Origin: Ricordea florida
Lineage: Eukaryota; Cnidaria; Anthozoa; Corallimorpharia; Ricordeidae
Assembly: GCA_949710005.1 (NCBI GenBank)
Contig: OX453280.1
Span: 13,525,758-13,589,757 of the forward strand
DNA length: 64,000 bases
Reading direction: 5' to 3'
The notes beneath the pieces are model-generated. The model was not told the DNA's origin and ran no database searches. It saw only the letters and a list, made by a program, of their open reading frames with translations. Shown here in pieces: positions 47,070 through 56,540 of the stretch. The position numbers were made by a program, and so were the translations under genes. Position 1 is the first letter of the stretch. The number at the start of each line of letters is the position of its first letter.

Positions 47070-47528
47070 TTAAATCATATAAATCATTTTTATTCTACAT
47101 TCCCTACAGGAAGCTTTTTGTTTTCTATGTTCACATATTTGAGATCCTCCACATTCTTTGCATTGTTGTTTTTGTTTTCCATGCTCACATATTTGTGATC
47201 CTCCACATTCTTTACAGCGATACTTAACTCTTCCATGTATACATATTTGTGCACCTTTACATTGCTTGCAAAAATACTTAATTCTATCATGATCGCATAT
47301 TTGAGACCCTCCACATTCTTTGCAAAAATATTTGTGTTTTTCATGTATGCAAATATAGGGGCAAGTATTGGTTACTAATTCAATTAAATTTATAATTTCC
47401 TCTTCTTTAAAATTTTTAAACTCATTAATAAAATCTTCTTTTATATTAAGTTTTGATCTGCCCTTAATTTTTAAATATCCTGCAATTCTTTTCAAATTTG
47501 TTTTACTCAGCTCATTTAATCGGTCCAT
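47070..47528 (-). CDS. SAP-like plus zinc-repeat protein, 152 aa (P3)
   Basis: Starts inside the right TIR, so its first seven residues (MDRLNEL) equal those of PolB. A SAP-like N-terminus (LKRIAGYLKIKGRSKLNIKED) is followed by about five Cys/His repeats: CKECGGSQICDH, CKQCKGAQICIH, CKECGGSQICEH twice, and CRECRIK at the end, spaced about 18-19 residues. Predicted zinc- and nucleic-acid-binding. Being transcribed from the same TIR promoter as PolB, it may be an early regulator; that is inference. Confidence 0.72.
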   Translation of the reverse strand: MDRLNELSKTNLKRIAGYLKIKGRSKLNIKEDFINEFKNFKEEEIINLIELVTNTCPYICIHEKHKYFCKECGGSQICDHDRIKYFCKQCKGAQICIHGRVKYRCKECGGSQICEHGKQKQQCKECGGSQICEHRKQKASCRECRIKMIYMI

Positions 47529-47827
47529 AATTACTTTTGTAAATATTTTTTAATCTTTAAATCAAGTTTTTAAGCAGCTTAATTTGTGTGTCCCAGAAAT
47601 ATTACTTTATAAATATTAGCTAAACTTCTGTGTCCTAGAAATTTTCTTTTTATTGTTGCTTAATATTCTACTAGTGTGTGCTAGCATTAGCAGCTCTCAC
47701 AAAACTTAATCAGTAAAATATTTCTGAGTAAATTATTGATTAAATTTTGATAAATAAATTTAGGTTACAAGCTAAAAAATCTTTGATTAAATCTCTGTGT
47801 CCCAGAACCGTAGTTTTATCACTCTCT
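47508..47827 (-). repeat. P3 right terminal inverted repeat
   Basis: Inverse of 28210-28530, including the three CTGGGACACA-type motifs and the promoter-like motif. One visible difference changes ACACATAAATT to ACACACAAATT. Confidence 0.92.
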
Positions 47828-48001
47828 CACATGACTACTAATTTGCACGTGGACCAGAGTTCCCTAACAACCAACGAGTCTGAAAGCAGATTTTCATCAC
47901 ACTCGAAATTGCCGGGGAAGTTAGGAATGTATTGACGCATTTTACCCCCAACATAAAAAAATGAAAAAGACTTAAAGAAAAAAAGACTATATTAATAAAA
48001 G

Positions 48002-48286
48002 ATGGAAAACAAAGCTTTCACTGAAAATTGTCCTATTTCTCTCGAAGAGGGGTGGATATTGCGGATTGATTGGGATACGGGGAGGATGGTGAGAGAGGAT
48101 GAATCATGACAGGCGAGTGAGGAATGGTTAAGGAGGTTTCGTGAGGAAGAATCAAGGTGGATAGAAGAGAGGTGGATAGAAGAGGAAGAATTTAGAATGA
48201 TAGAAGAGAGGCGGTTGGGTTAGGAAGAACAAAGATTTTTAAGAGAAAGATTGGAGGAACTTTGTAGGTACATAAAATATCACTAG
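48002..48286 (+). pseudogene. Small Glu/Arg/Trp-rich gene relic of P2
   Basis: ATG 48002 opens MENKAFTENCPISLEEGWILRID; the same frame passes two stops (near 48107 and 48222) and ends at TAG 48284. The peptide is rich in E, R and W (EERWIEEEEFRMIEERR). A GACTTAAAG motif about 35 bp upstream resembles the element promoter. No counterpart in P1 or P3; unrecognised. Confidence 0.4.
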
Positions 48287-48663
48287 ACTTCATAACGTGA
48301 CTTTGTTATGAATAATGTTTGATAAGACTATGCGTTACATACTCTACAGCTAGACTTCTGTTTGTTGTGTTCACATATTTGGGATCCTCCACATAACTTA
48401 CAAAAGGTCTTTTGCTTTCCATGAATGCATATTCCTTTACCATTGCAGTCTTAACATGAATATCTTTGTCGATTGTGTTCACAAATACCACCGCCACCAC
48501 ATTCCTTACAACGCGATCTATAGCGGTTGTGAGTGCAAATTTGTGATCCTCCACAATCCTTACAACAATATTTTATTTTACCATGTTCACATTTATAAAC
48601 TTTAGGCTTGACATATGCAGTGGGTTTTAGAATAGGTACATTGATCTCCGGTATTGGATCATT

Positions 48664-48880
48664 AGGGAGCTTAAGCACGCGCGTTTTTGAGACGCGGACG
48701 GCAACCGGAAGTGAGCTGTTTCCCCTTTTAACTTGTCTTCACACAACTACATTTACTAGTATCTTTTCTCCATTAGAGATGATCACTATAAAAATCTGGT
48801 AGACACCACTGTCCTGGCACGTGAAATGTTTTCTTCCGGTTGCCGTCCGCGTCTCAAAAACGCGCGTGCTTAAGCTCCCT
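48664..48880. mobile_element. 217-bp MITE with about 45-bp inverted termini
   Basis: Starts AGGGAGCTTAAGCACGCG and ends with its reverse complement; the termini match over about 45 bp. Flanked by ATT on both sides (48661-48663 and 48881-48883). A 3-bp duplication suggests PIF/Harbinger-type mobilisation, with low certainty. Confidence 0.75.
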
Positions 48881-48887
48881 ATTAAGT

Positions 48888-49327
48888 CAGGGACGGCGGA
48901 GCGTATCTTGGGGCTGAAAACGAGCGCCGGAGGCGCGAGTTGGTAGGTGGGTCTGGGGGCATCCTCCCCAAGAAAATTTTGAAATCTAGAGTCTCGGAAA
49001 TCGTATTTAAAACATTCTCCGCGACATACTTCTTGAAATAATTAGCCTGGACAAAGCGTAAAATGAAAGGTACTTTTAATGCTTACAGCAATATTTTGGA
49101 GGTTATTTCTCAGCCTTCCGGTCTCCAACGCTAACCTGCGGTTTTTGGACACAAGCTTCCCGTCTGTGGGAAGGAAGCACACGCTGAGAAAATGTTAAAA
49201 ATACGTAAACGCGAAAAGTTTCCGACGAGGCTTCTATAAAGTTGTAGCTTAAACAAAATGAAATGTCATCCTCCTCAAAAGTGGGGGGGCTAAAGCCCCC
49301 CCAGCCCCCCCGGCTCCGCCGTCCCTG
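48888..49327. mobile_element. 440-bp MITE-like insert with CAGGGACGGCGGAGC termini
   Basis: Starts CAGGGACGGCGGAGC and ends GCTCCGCCGTCCCTG, flanked by TAAGT (48883-48887 and 49328-49332). GC-rich near both ends with a GGGGGGGCTAAAGCCCCCCC stem near the right end. No coding potential. The termini resemble hAT-type MITEs; the visible duplication is 5 bp. Confidence 0.75.
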
Positions 49328-49519
49328 TAAGTGCGATGTGGTTGGGGACTCAAAACTTCGATAAGTTCAGCTTTACGCTTTCTATAATATCCATTAATGC
49401 CTCTCTCTTTGGCAATGGATTTTAATTCTTTTACTGTTTTCTTATCCATATTTATAAGTATAGCCTGTTTACTTTACATCTTTTTTAATATTTCAAATTG
49501 TGTTATAGTCTTTTTCATG

Positions 49520-49725
49520 ATTGCGCCAGAATCGGCCTTTTACAAGTACTTGTTACCACTCAAACTACACTGGCAAGGACATTATTCAAAAGCATACCCT
49601 GAGGTATCAGAGCAGGTTTAACAGCATACACTGCATTGAGCTTGAAAGTGAACAGTGGTTTGACTTATCTAGATCTTACCTGCATGTCAAAAGGAGAGCA
49701 CTGAGCCGCAAAAACGACGTTTAAG
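49520..49725 (+). pseudogene. Possible capsid-like (F54H12.2-type) fragment
   Basis: Across two frames the peptide reads through SAFYKYLLPLKLHWQGHY and SIHCIELESEQWFDLSRSYLHVKRRAL. The second part resembles the start of uncharacterised F54H12.2-like proteins often linked to Mavericks. Short, frameshifted and judged from memory of the family pattern, so weak. Confidence 0.3.
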
Positions 49726-49892
49726 GAATCGAACCTTAACCAACGACGTTTCATTCGTCTTATATTAATCGTGGATTAGACGGTGACTGTTCCAGAAGAC
49801 ATAATACGTAAGATAAAGAAAAAGAACAGAAGACACTATTTAACAGGTGTCTGTTCTTCCACGTGAAAAACGCTGCGAGGTAGCCAGCAGAC

Positions 49893-50093
49893 ATGAATGA
49901 AACCAACTCCAGTCAAGCGTCTTCCTCGGAGTGTTACTACAGTGGCCCTTCAGACACACTTCAGTACATCAAAATTGTGATTTACGTGACACTTTTGCTG
50001 GTGGCCTTATTCGGTAACACTTCAGTTATATGGATAGTATACAGGAACAAACGCATGCACATGGCCACAAATTTTCTTATTGTCAATATGGCG
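49893..50093 (+). CDS. Rhodopsin-type GPCR, exon 1
   Basis: ATG 49893 begins a 67-codon exon: an N-glycosylation-type N-terminus (MNETNSSQ), then TM1 (IVIYVTLLLVALFGNTSVIWIVY with the conserved GN) and the start of TM2 (MHMATNFLIVNMA). The donor GTGAGT at 50094 follows. The exon joins in phase to 50414, where TM2 continues. Confidence 0.85.
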
Positions 50094-50413
50094 GTGAGTA
50101 AAAAGCACAATACCTTTGCTAATGTTTACGATATTGATAATGACAAAATGCAATTATAATAAAGGTTAACAAATTTCGTATCACCCCTAAAAGTGCTCTT
50201 TATGTATTCATGCATAAAAATGGATAGTGAGTAGCCAGATAAAGCTGGGGAATAGTAAATTGAAAAATTCATCACAAAAATCCTCAAGCGCCCCATGCGG
50301 ACGATGTCCATAAGGCACATGCATGCGATTCAGCTGCATCGCGCGCATAGACGTAACATTATCTGAGACCTTTCAAATGTCCCTGATTACTCCTCTTTTA
50401 AACACCCTTGCAG

Positions 50414-51316
50414 ATGGGAGATCTACTTATGGCCATATTCAACATGATACCCACTGCTATCAGTATGCTACGTAACAACCATGCTTGGATCAGTGCCAAT
50501 CATTTTGGTCAGGCCAGTTGTAAGCTAGTCAGGCTTGTCCAAGCTTTCTCTATGGCCTGCTCAATTTTCACTCTTACAGTCTTAGCGTTGGAACGTTTCT
50601 TTGCCGTCGTGTTCCCAATGAAAAAGGTGCTCAAAGCAAGAACGGCATGGCTGATATTTCTCATCTGTGTGGCGTCGTTGGCTGCGACTTCGCCATTGCT
50701 CTACGCCTCTAGAGTCGACCTCTTTGAGGGCGTTCCGTACTGCTACGAAAATTGGGAACCGGCGTTTGACAACAAGAGGGCCTCGTCCATCTTCACAGCA
50801 GTATCATTTGTCTTATTGTATGCCCTTCCATTGCTGTTGATCACTGGCTTGTACTCAGTCATTATTGCCAAGGTATGGTTCAGACAAATACCAGGCAACA
50901 CCACGCCAGAAAACGTGCGACTCTTGAACAAAGCGAAAAGGAAAGTGCCGAAGATGTTGATCACAGTTGTACTAGCCTTTGCGCTATGTTGGTTCATTTT
51001 GCATCTTAACCTCCTACTGTTAGACTTCACTGATGTCTTCGAACCTTGCAACATGATTCCCATGGGACTTCAAACAACTGGCTTCCTTCTTGGGCATGCT
51101 AATAGTTCTATCAACTGTTGCATCTACCCGGTTTTCAGCAACGATTACCGGCGTGGACTCAGAGAAATCCTATCACCATTGCTTCTACGACGCAATGAAA
51201 CTTTGTTGCTACACCGTAGCCATGGGCCGTCCATGGAGGTGTCTATGCCGCAAAGTAGCTGTAAAGGAAGTCCGCGCATAAAGACTTTCAAAAACATGGA
51301 CCAAACTAGATGTTGA
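50414..51316 (+). CDS. Rhodopsin-type GPCR, exon 2 (neuropeptide-receptor-like)
   Basis: Acceptor CTTGCAG ends at 50413. The exon contains TM2-TM7: the cysteine of the TM3 disulfide (ASCKLVRLVQAF), the ERF form of the E/DRY motif (LALERFFAVVFP), the extracellular-loop-2 cysteine (GVPYCYENW), TM6 FALCWFILHLNLL and the TM7 SSINCCIYPVFSNDYRRG, a variant of NPxxY, then a cytoplasmic tail. Combined length 367 aa. Most like neuropeptide receptors (tachykinin/NPFF/orexin-like group); the ligand cannot be told. An AATAAA lies at 51449-51454. Confidence 0.87.
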   Translation: MGDLLMAIFNMIPTAISMLRNNHAWISANHFGQASCKLVRLVQAFSMACSIFTLTVLALERFFAVVFPMKKVLKARTAWLIFLICVASLAATSPLLYASRVDLFEGVPYCYENWEPAFDNKRASSIFTAVSFVLLYALPLLLITGLYSVIIAKVWFRQIPGNTTPENVRLLNKAKRKVPKMLITVVLAFALCWFILHLNLLLLDFTDVFEPCNMIPMGLQTTGFLLGHANSSINCCIYPVFSNDYRRGLREILSPLLLRRNETLLLHRSHGPSMEVSMPQSSCKGSPRIKTFKNMDQTRC

Positions 51317-52600
51317 AACCATGGTTAGTGTTCATGTTTCAAATACAACTTACATCCAACATGCGAAGCTACTCGGACGAGCAAGTTGACTATTGACAAG
51401 AACGTTCCATGTAAAACGTAAATCTTTGCAAATAGAGAAAGGTTGTAGAATAAAACCGTGGTTATAAAACTTCTTTTTCTTCCAAGGTGGAGCTAAATCT
51501 CCATCGCTGTAATCACGAACAGGTTTTAATCCGACTTCTCTCTTGGGTTGAGGAACGTACTATATGCCCAGGGTATAACTTTTAGACGGCTCAAACAACA
51601 CCTCATCAGCCCTCAAGGGTTCACCAAGGGTCAAGCCGAAGCTAAAAAAAGTTTATTTCCTATTTGACCCTTAAATCCTCAAAAGTTAGATTTTTGCAGC
51701 TTCTCTTTAAAGTATCTAAAAAATTCAATTTAACAGATGGTTAGAATTGAGAATTATCAACTCAGAAAGATCAACAGATCCAACACATCCTTCCCCAAAC
51801 TAATATATAACGAAAGTATAACTCCTGCTGGGAGTTCTGTCAAGCCGGAACAATACACAGTTCAACATTTGTTGAGCAACAAAATATCAACAAATGGTGA
51901 ACGATTCTACGATTTGCTGAACTGATGTTGTGACTTGTCGAATTATCCATGCGACTTGAGTTACGCAACAAGCAGAAAGGCAAGTGACTCCAAACTAGGA
52001 AGCCATTGGTAAAGTCCCTACCACCAAGCTGTTTTGTTTAATAACTTTCAACAACGTAAGAAATGACACGGACAATGACATTTGTTTCTCAACAAATATT
52101 GAGTTACACAGTGATTTGCTGAGGAGGGTACATGTAGAATACTTGTTGTCTATACAAGTATTTTGAATTGTAGTACCCTTATGCACGCAGTTAGAGTTAA
52201 GTAAGCTGTGAATTATCTCTCAACTCTGGACTCTGAAATTTGTCGCTTATTTAGTGCCATTCCTATTCCGAGGAGAACACGTCAGCTAATCTAAAAAATA
52301 CCCATATACCTTTACTACCAACCCAGTATTTCCTACAAGCGTCCTGCTTGTAAGCCCCTTCACTCCGAGAAGTGACGCATATCCAATTTCTGATCAAAAT
52401 ATCCACACATTGTTAAACAAACAGGTGATGAGAATTGAGAAATTATCAACTAAGGGAGACAAAACGTACTGCATTAAACTACCTAAAAATTAAAAGCACT
52501 TGAATTCAGTTAAGATGGCTTCGCGTGGTATAAGAATAGTTGAGGTTTGTCTCTTGTCCTGTGAAAGCTTGGTTCACATCAGATGCAAACTCCTAGTGCT
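51317..52600. other. Intergenic region between GPCR and ERLIN gene
   Basis: Contains the GPCR 3' UTR (candidate AATAAA at 51449) and no other gene I can support. The two genes are convergent. Confidence 0.5.
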
Positions 52601-52630
52601 TTACTTCTTACTTGGCAATTCCACAGTTCC
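52601..52630 (-). CDS. ERLIN-like gene, last coding exon
   Basis: Encodes GTVELPSKK and stop (TAA at 52603-52601). Acceptor TTTCTCAG precedes on the minus strand. Phase 0 junction with the exon at 52739-52900. Very short, but placed by splice signals and phase. Confidence 0.7.
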   Translation of the reverse strand, partial: GTVELPSKK

Positions 52631-52738
52631 CTGAGAAAAGAAGAACAGGCAGACAATAAATAAATATAAGGACGATTTATGTTTCTCTTGCTCACACGTA
52701 TTGTACGCCTGATCAATACAAACCGATACAAGACTCAC

Positions 52739-52900
52739 CTCCTCTTTCGCCTCCTTTGGCCGAGGATCGGATACGACATTACTACCGAGGAGTGTTGGGT
52801 CCAGGAATATATTAGGAATGCTGGGCCCGAAAAAAATTTTGGTGTTGGAAGCGACTGAGCTGTAACGCAGCTGCTCTAAGTATTCTGGAGTAAGTTTAAC
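52739..52900 (-). CDS. ERLIN-like gene, penultimate exon
   Basis: Encodes [35 protein letters not shown]..., the conserved C-terminal region of the SPFH-domain ER proteins ERLIN1/2, which form a large complex in the ER membrane recruiting the RNF170 ligase (established for the mammalian family). Acceptor TTTTGCAG and donor GTGAGT frame exactly 54 codons. The preceding exon is 3.05 kb away at 56030-55951. Confidence 0.85.
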
Positions 52901-53664
52901 CTGCAAAATAATAGTAGCATGATATTGTATCAGAAAGCAACGCCAACAAGTAATTACTCTACCCTGTGCGTGAAGTTTCGTCACTCCTTCCCACCCGGCA
53001 GACGCCATCTCCAGTTCCCCCAAAAGTTATCTATTTCGGGCAAGGCGGGTAAGGAGTTACAGAAAGCAATGCCCTTAGGCAGATAGAGGCACCGTCTATT
53101 GGGAGTTGCTTGTTTCTTTTCAATATTTACTGATTCGTATGTTTGGGTGTTTCTTTAGTTCTCAGTTGTCGGTCAATCACTTTTTCATTCATTCTTCAGT
53201 CTTCTTCCTCGTTAAATACGTACACCGCTTCGTTCCTTCGGTCCACAGTTGGTGATTTGTTCGTTAGTTTGACCGCTCATTCGCTTTTTTTTCGCTTCTA
53301 CGAATTATGAATACCTTTTAAGCGTGTGTGTTCGTCAACTCTTTTGTATATTCCTACATGTACGATCGGTCAATCACTCATTTGTTAGTCTGTCCGTCCG
53401 TTCGGTCGGTCACTTGTCTGTTATTTACAGAGACGTGCGTTGCTTAATTGCGGTTCCCTACTGTTCTTTGATTATCCGTTATTTTGCTCGAAACCGCCTC
53501 TTACACCCCCAGTCAGGATACTACAACTATTAACTCAGAGTATATCGCATTAATGAAAATTAAGTCTGCACGGTTAAACCTTACAATCTAAACGGTTAAA
53601 CTACGCGAATCTACAACTAGATGTACCTCTCGGTAAGTGTCAACGAGGTGAAATAATTTCCTTT

Positions 53665-54297
53665 CTATGGAACGTGTGGAAAGCTAGTTTTGTGTTTTGT
53701 AGATTTTGGAACATTACACAGAGGGTATATTGATTTCTTTGTGTGCACACATGCTGTATATAGCATTTCAAAAACTTCATTACGTTCCACGTAGGCAATT
53801 GCATTTTTAAAAATGTAACAGCTCAATTCCATAAAACAGTCAATTGCACAGGAGAACTTTCCTGGAACATCTAAGCAGTAATTCTTGAAATGCATTTGCA
53901 CTGCTGGGAGGTTTGAAGAACACAATGGTTCCGATAATTCTTTAGTAAAATATTTCTGAAATTGTGGTTTGTTTGGTGAAGTTTTATGGCCGTTGGATTC
54001 CTTTGATCCTGCTGGATTTCCATTACCCATATGGGCTTTCTTATTTGTAATTATATAAGGATTGAAACTGCCATTTGAAGCATGAGGAATTCTCCTAAAC
54101 ATATATTTTCGTTTGTAATGAAAAATGTATAATTCACGGCGACGAAAGGCGGACGTAAATAAGCATAGATTGCACGATCTAAATTGTCCTAGCTGTGAAT
54201 CTGCTGTAATACGAGAACACGAAGGTTTGATTATTGACCAACTGGTTCCATAAAGGGAAAGTGACAGAATAAGCATGGTATAGTAAACGTAAAACAT
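53665..54297 (-). CDS. Unidentified 210-aa open frame in ERLIN intron
   Basis: Longest frame of the intron, on the same strand as ERLIN. The C-terminal part LPAVQMHFKNYCLDVPGKFSCAIDCFMELSCYIF resembles, to my memory, a segment seen in cnidarian mobile-element proteins, possibly with a cysteine-protease-like S-C-x-x-D motif. The N-terminal part looks non-coding. Probably a transposon relic. Confidence 0.3.
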   Translation of the reverse strand: MFYVYYTMLILSLSLYGTSWSIIKPSCSRITADSQLGQFRSCNLCLFTSAFRRRELYIFHYKRKYMFRRIPHASNGSFNPYIITNKKAHMGNGNPAGSKESNGHKTSPNKPQFQKYFTKELSEPLCSSNLPAVQMHFKNYCLDVPGKFSCAIDCFMELSCYIFKNAIAYVERNEVFEMLYTACVHTKKSIYPLCNVPKSTKHKTSFPHVP

Positions 54298-55501
54298 GGC
54301 AAAATAGTACGGTGAATGTGTCCTTTAGTTATAGACTTAAGCTTAATCTTGACAAAGTTTCGGTTATTACGTGTAGTGATTGGAACGTGTCTTAATGGCG
54401 TATTAAATCTTGACAAGCGGCTGGCAATGACAACACTGGTGACCACAACACTGCATGAAACATTGAATGAAGCCTGAAAAGGAATTTTTTTGCTAACCTT
54501 TCGAGCCCTGTACGTATTTGTTAGCCTACACCGCCGATATAAACAGTTGTAAAAATCTGTGCTAGGCGCAGTGATCAAGGAATAAGGTTATTGTTTTTTG
54601 CCTCGTCAGTGGTTTTAGATAACGCAACGCTGGCGTTCAAGGATAATTTCTGTGCTACAAGATGGTTCGAAATTGACAAGTGATTCAAGTCTATTAAGGA
54701 TGTGTCAATCGACGAAAGAACACACTGGTTCAAAATTGACAAATGAACACGCTGGTTCTGAATTGGGAAGAACACGCTGGTTCAGTTCATGTAGCGAAGG
54801 ACACGCTGGTTCTAACCAAAATTTGTGCGTATAGCCCTATTCCTTGATCAGCTGCTACTTACAACTCCAATATGATAACGTGGCTAAAAGCCTTTTCAAA
54901 CTGAAGAAAGAATCTGACAGTTTTCTCACATCAACGAGCCTCGAACCACGAGGAGCAAACTCTTTCGATTTCTTGCACACAACGGCTCGAGAAATAAGCA
55001 ACGTGACGTTCGGACGAGGAGCAAACTCTTCAGAATTCTAGCACACAACAGGGCAAATTCTACCAAGACACGGACGAAGCAACTTCACGTTCGAACGAGG
55101 AGCAAATCAGAGCAAATCCTAGCAAGACACGGACGAAGCACGAGATCACCAACGTGACGTTCGGACCAAGCACGAGGAATAAGGAAGTTGACGTCACTGC
55201 CCAAATAAGGGGTGTGACTTCTGTGGTGTGACTTCACTGCCCAAATATGGGGTGTTTACTTACACCCAAATATGGTAAAAAAACCGTCCCTTACGCAGAA
55301 GTTGAGATTTTTTCTGCTATACGCGCGGCATTATGATTCTGCCGCCTCGGCCAGCCTCGCCTCTTGGCTCGGCTGCCTCGTTGGCAATAAATGTGACACG
55401 TAAAACCACGAATTTTCAAGGACGCCATATACAGTAGTTTAAAGCAGTTTGAGTCGTAGTTCTAGTCACTAAACAATGTACAAGCACATATCAACTGAGT
55501 T

Positions 55502-55870
55502 GTCCGCCGACCGGTTCTCTCAGTTGAAAGAGCACCGGACTACCGTGCGGAAGGTCGCGGGTTCAAACCCCGGCCGGACCAACACTCAGGGTCTTTAAAT
55601 AACTGAGAAGAAAGTACTGCCTTTGTAAAGACATCTGCAAATGGTTAGACTTTCTAGTCTTCTCGGATAAGGACGATAAGCCGTAGGTCCCGTCTCACAG
55701 CCCTTGTTCACGATAACTTAGTGAGACGTTAAAAGAACCCACACACTGATCGTAAAGAGTAGGGGACGTAGCACCCGGTGTTGTGGTCTGGCCTTTGGGT
55801 TGGCGCTTCACATAGGGATAACCTCATTGCGCCTTTCCCCCGTGGACAGAATTGTCCAAGAAAAATGAGT
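55502..55870 (+). repeat. tRNA-derived SINE
   Basis: The tRNA-like head (55502-55581) has a box A region CTCTCAGTTGAAAGAGC, box B GGGTTCAAACCCC, and 5' GTCCG pairing with 3' CGGAC. A body of about 290 bp follows (including GTAGCACCCGGTGTTGTGG and the CCCCGTGGACAGAATTGTCC inverted unit). Unlike a true tRNA gene, the sequence continues without a T-run terminator. Confidence 0.65.
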
Positions 55871-55950
55871 ATGTTCTATGTCTGTCGCACTGTTATCATA
55901 CGGTGTACTAACATAATTATTTAAAGGCTATGCTGTCTGACAGATAGTAC

Positions 55951-56030
55951 CTTGTTGGCTTCAGCTTGTTTGAGTGCAGTGTAGAATTCAGCATCTGCTC
56001 GGGCTTTCATACGAGCCAAATGGGCACTGT
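55951..56030 (-). CDS. ERLIN-like gene, 80-bp exon
   Basis: Encodes the ERLIN signature DSAHLARMKARADAEFYTALKQAEANK. Acceptor ATTCAG at the 56031 side and donor GTACTA at the 55950 side (GT followed by ACTATC, a weak but canonical GT). The phase (2 nt carried in) matches the end of the exon at 61004. Confidence 0.85.
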
Positions 56031-56540
56031 CTGAATCATTAACGGATTAATATACAGTCAACCCACTGGAGGTATACAGGAAAGTAAGGCATGCACTGTG
56101 CCCACCAAAATGGAGGCCAAAAATACTGCAACTTACGATGTTTATAGGCGACTTATGAGAACACATGCAAGGAATCTGACCGCAAAACCTTGAAAAGAAA
56201 TCAAATGGCACCCTTTTATCCCAAGGAAAAAAAAGCCTTGTTACATCCTGTTCAGCTAATCAAAAAGCCACAAGCCATGGCACAAAAAGGCGCCCTATCT
56301 ATTCATCATTACACGCCTATCATTATTTACGATTTGATTATATATGGTATGTCAGAGCAAATTGTTATAGAGTTAAAGAACTGAATCAGTTAGGTGTTAA
56401 TGAAGTAGGTTTTCCTGACGAGGCGATTCGGGATTAGTTCGTGTGTGGTTTAAAGGAGCGAACGATTCAACGCAAGTTACTCGCGGTAGCTGATTTAACT
56501 TACAGTCGGCTATCTGATCGAAAAGCCGTGTGCTGCTGAA

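Larger units (their letters stand above)
28210..47827. mobile_element. Complete Polinton/Maverick-type element P3, 19.6 kb
   Basis: TIRs start AGAGAGTGATAAAAC at both ends and are flanked by CACATGA at 28203-28209 and 47828-47834 (7 bp, one further base ambiguous). Polintons are known to duplicate about 6 bp. Core genes: protein-primed PolB, RVE integrase, double-jelly-roll-type capsid candidate, packaging ATPase. Rightward genes run nearly contiguously from 37060 to 44875; the right arm (44932-47528) is on the minus strand. Coding density is high and most frames are intact apart from the split polymerase. No adenovirus-type maturation protease could be identified. P3 is the youngest of the three Polinton copies by nesting. 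Confidence 0.93.
48328..49449 (-). pseudogene. Terminal SAP/zinc-repeat gene of P2, interrupted twice
   Basis: The N-terminus MDKKTVKELKSIAKERGINGYYRKRKAELIEVL starts at 49449 and runs to about 49333. The zinc repeats (CEHGKIKYCCKDCGGSQICTH, CKECGGGGICEHNRQR) are at 48600-48450, and a further repeat follows after a frameshift near 48455, ending at the TAG at 48330-48328. Two MITE-like inserts (48664-48880, 48888-49327) lie between N-terminus and repeats. It marks the right end of P2 and shows that P2 once spanned from 11237 to here around P3. Confidence 0.75.
52901..55950. other. ERLIN intron with degenerate repeats and an unidentified ORF
   Basis: Intron between the 80-bp and 162-bp ERLIN exons. 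It holds a 210-codon plus-strand-antisense frame (54297-53665) of unknown nature, a cluster of ACACGCTGGTTC repeats (54721-54812), degenerate 60-75 bp units around GACGAGGAGCAAA (54940-55180) and a tRNA-derived SINE (55502-55870). Confidence 0.6.

Noticed and set aside
55502..55581. Stand-alone tRNA gene
   Set aside because: Boxes A and B are present, but the cloverleaf is imperfect, no T-run follows, and the sequence continues into a SINE-like body.
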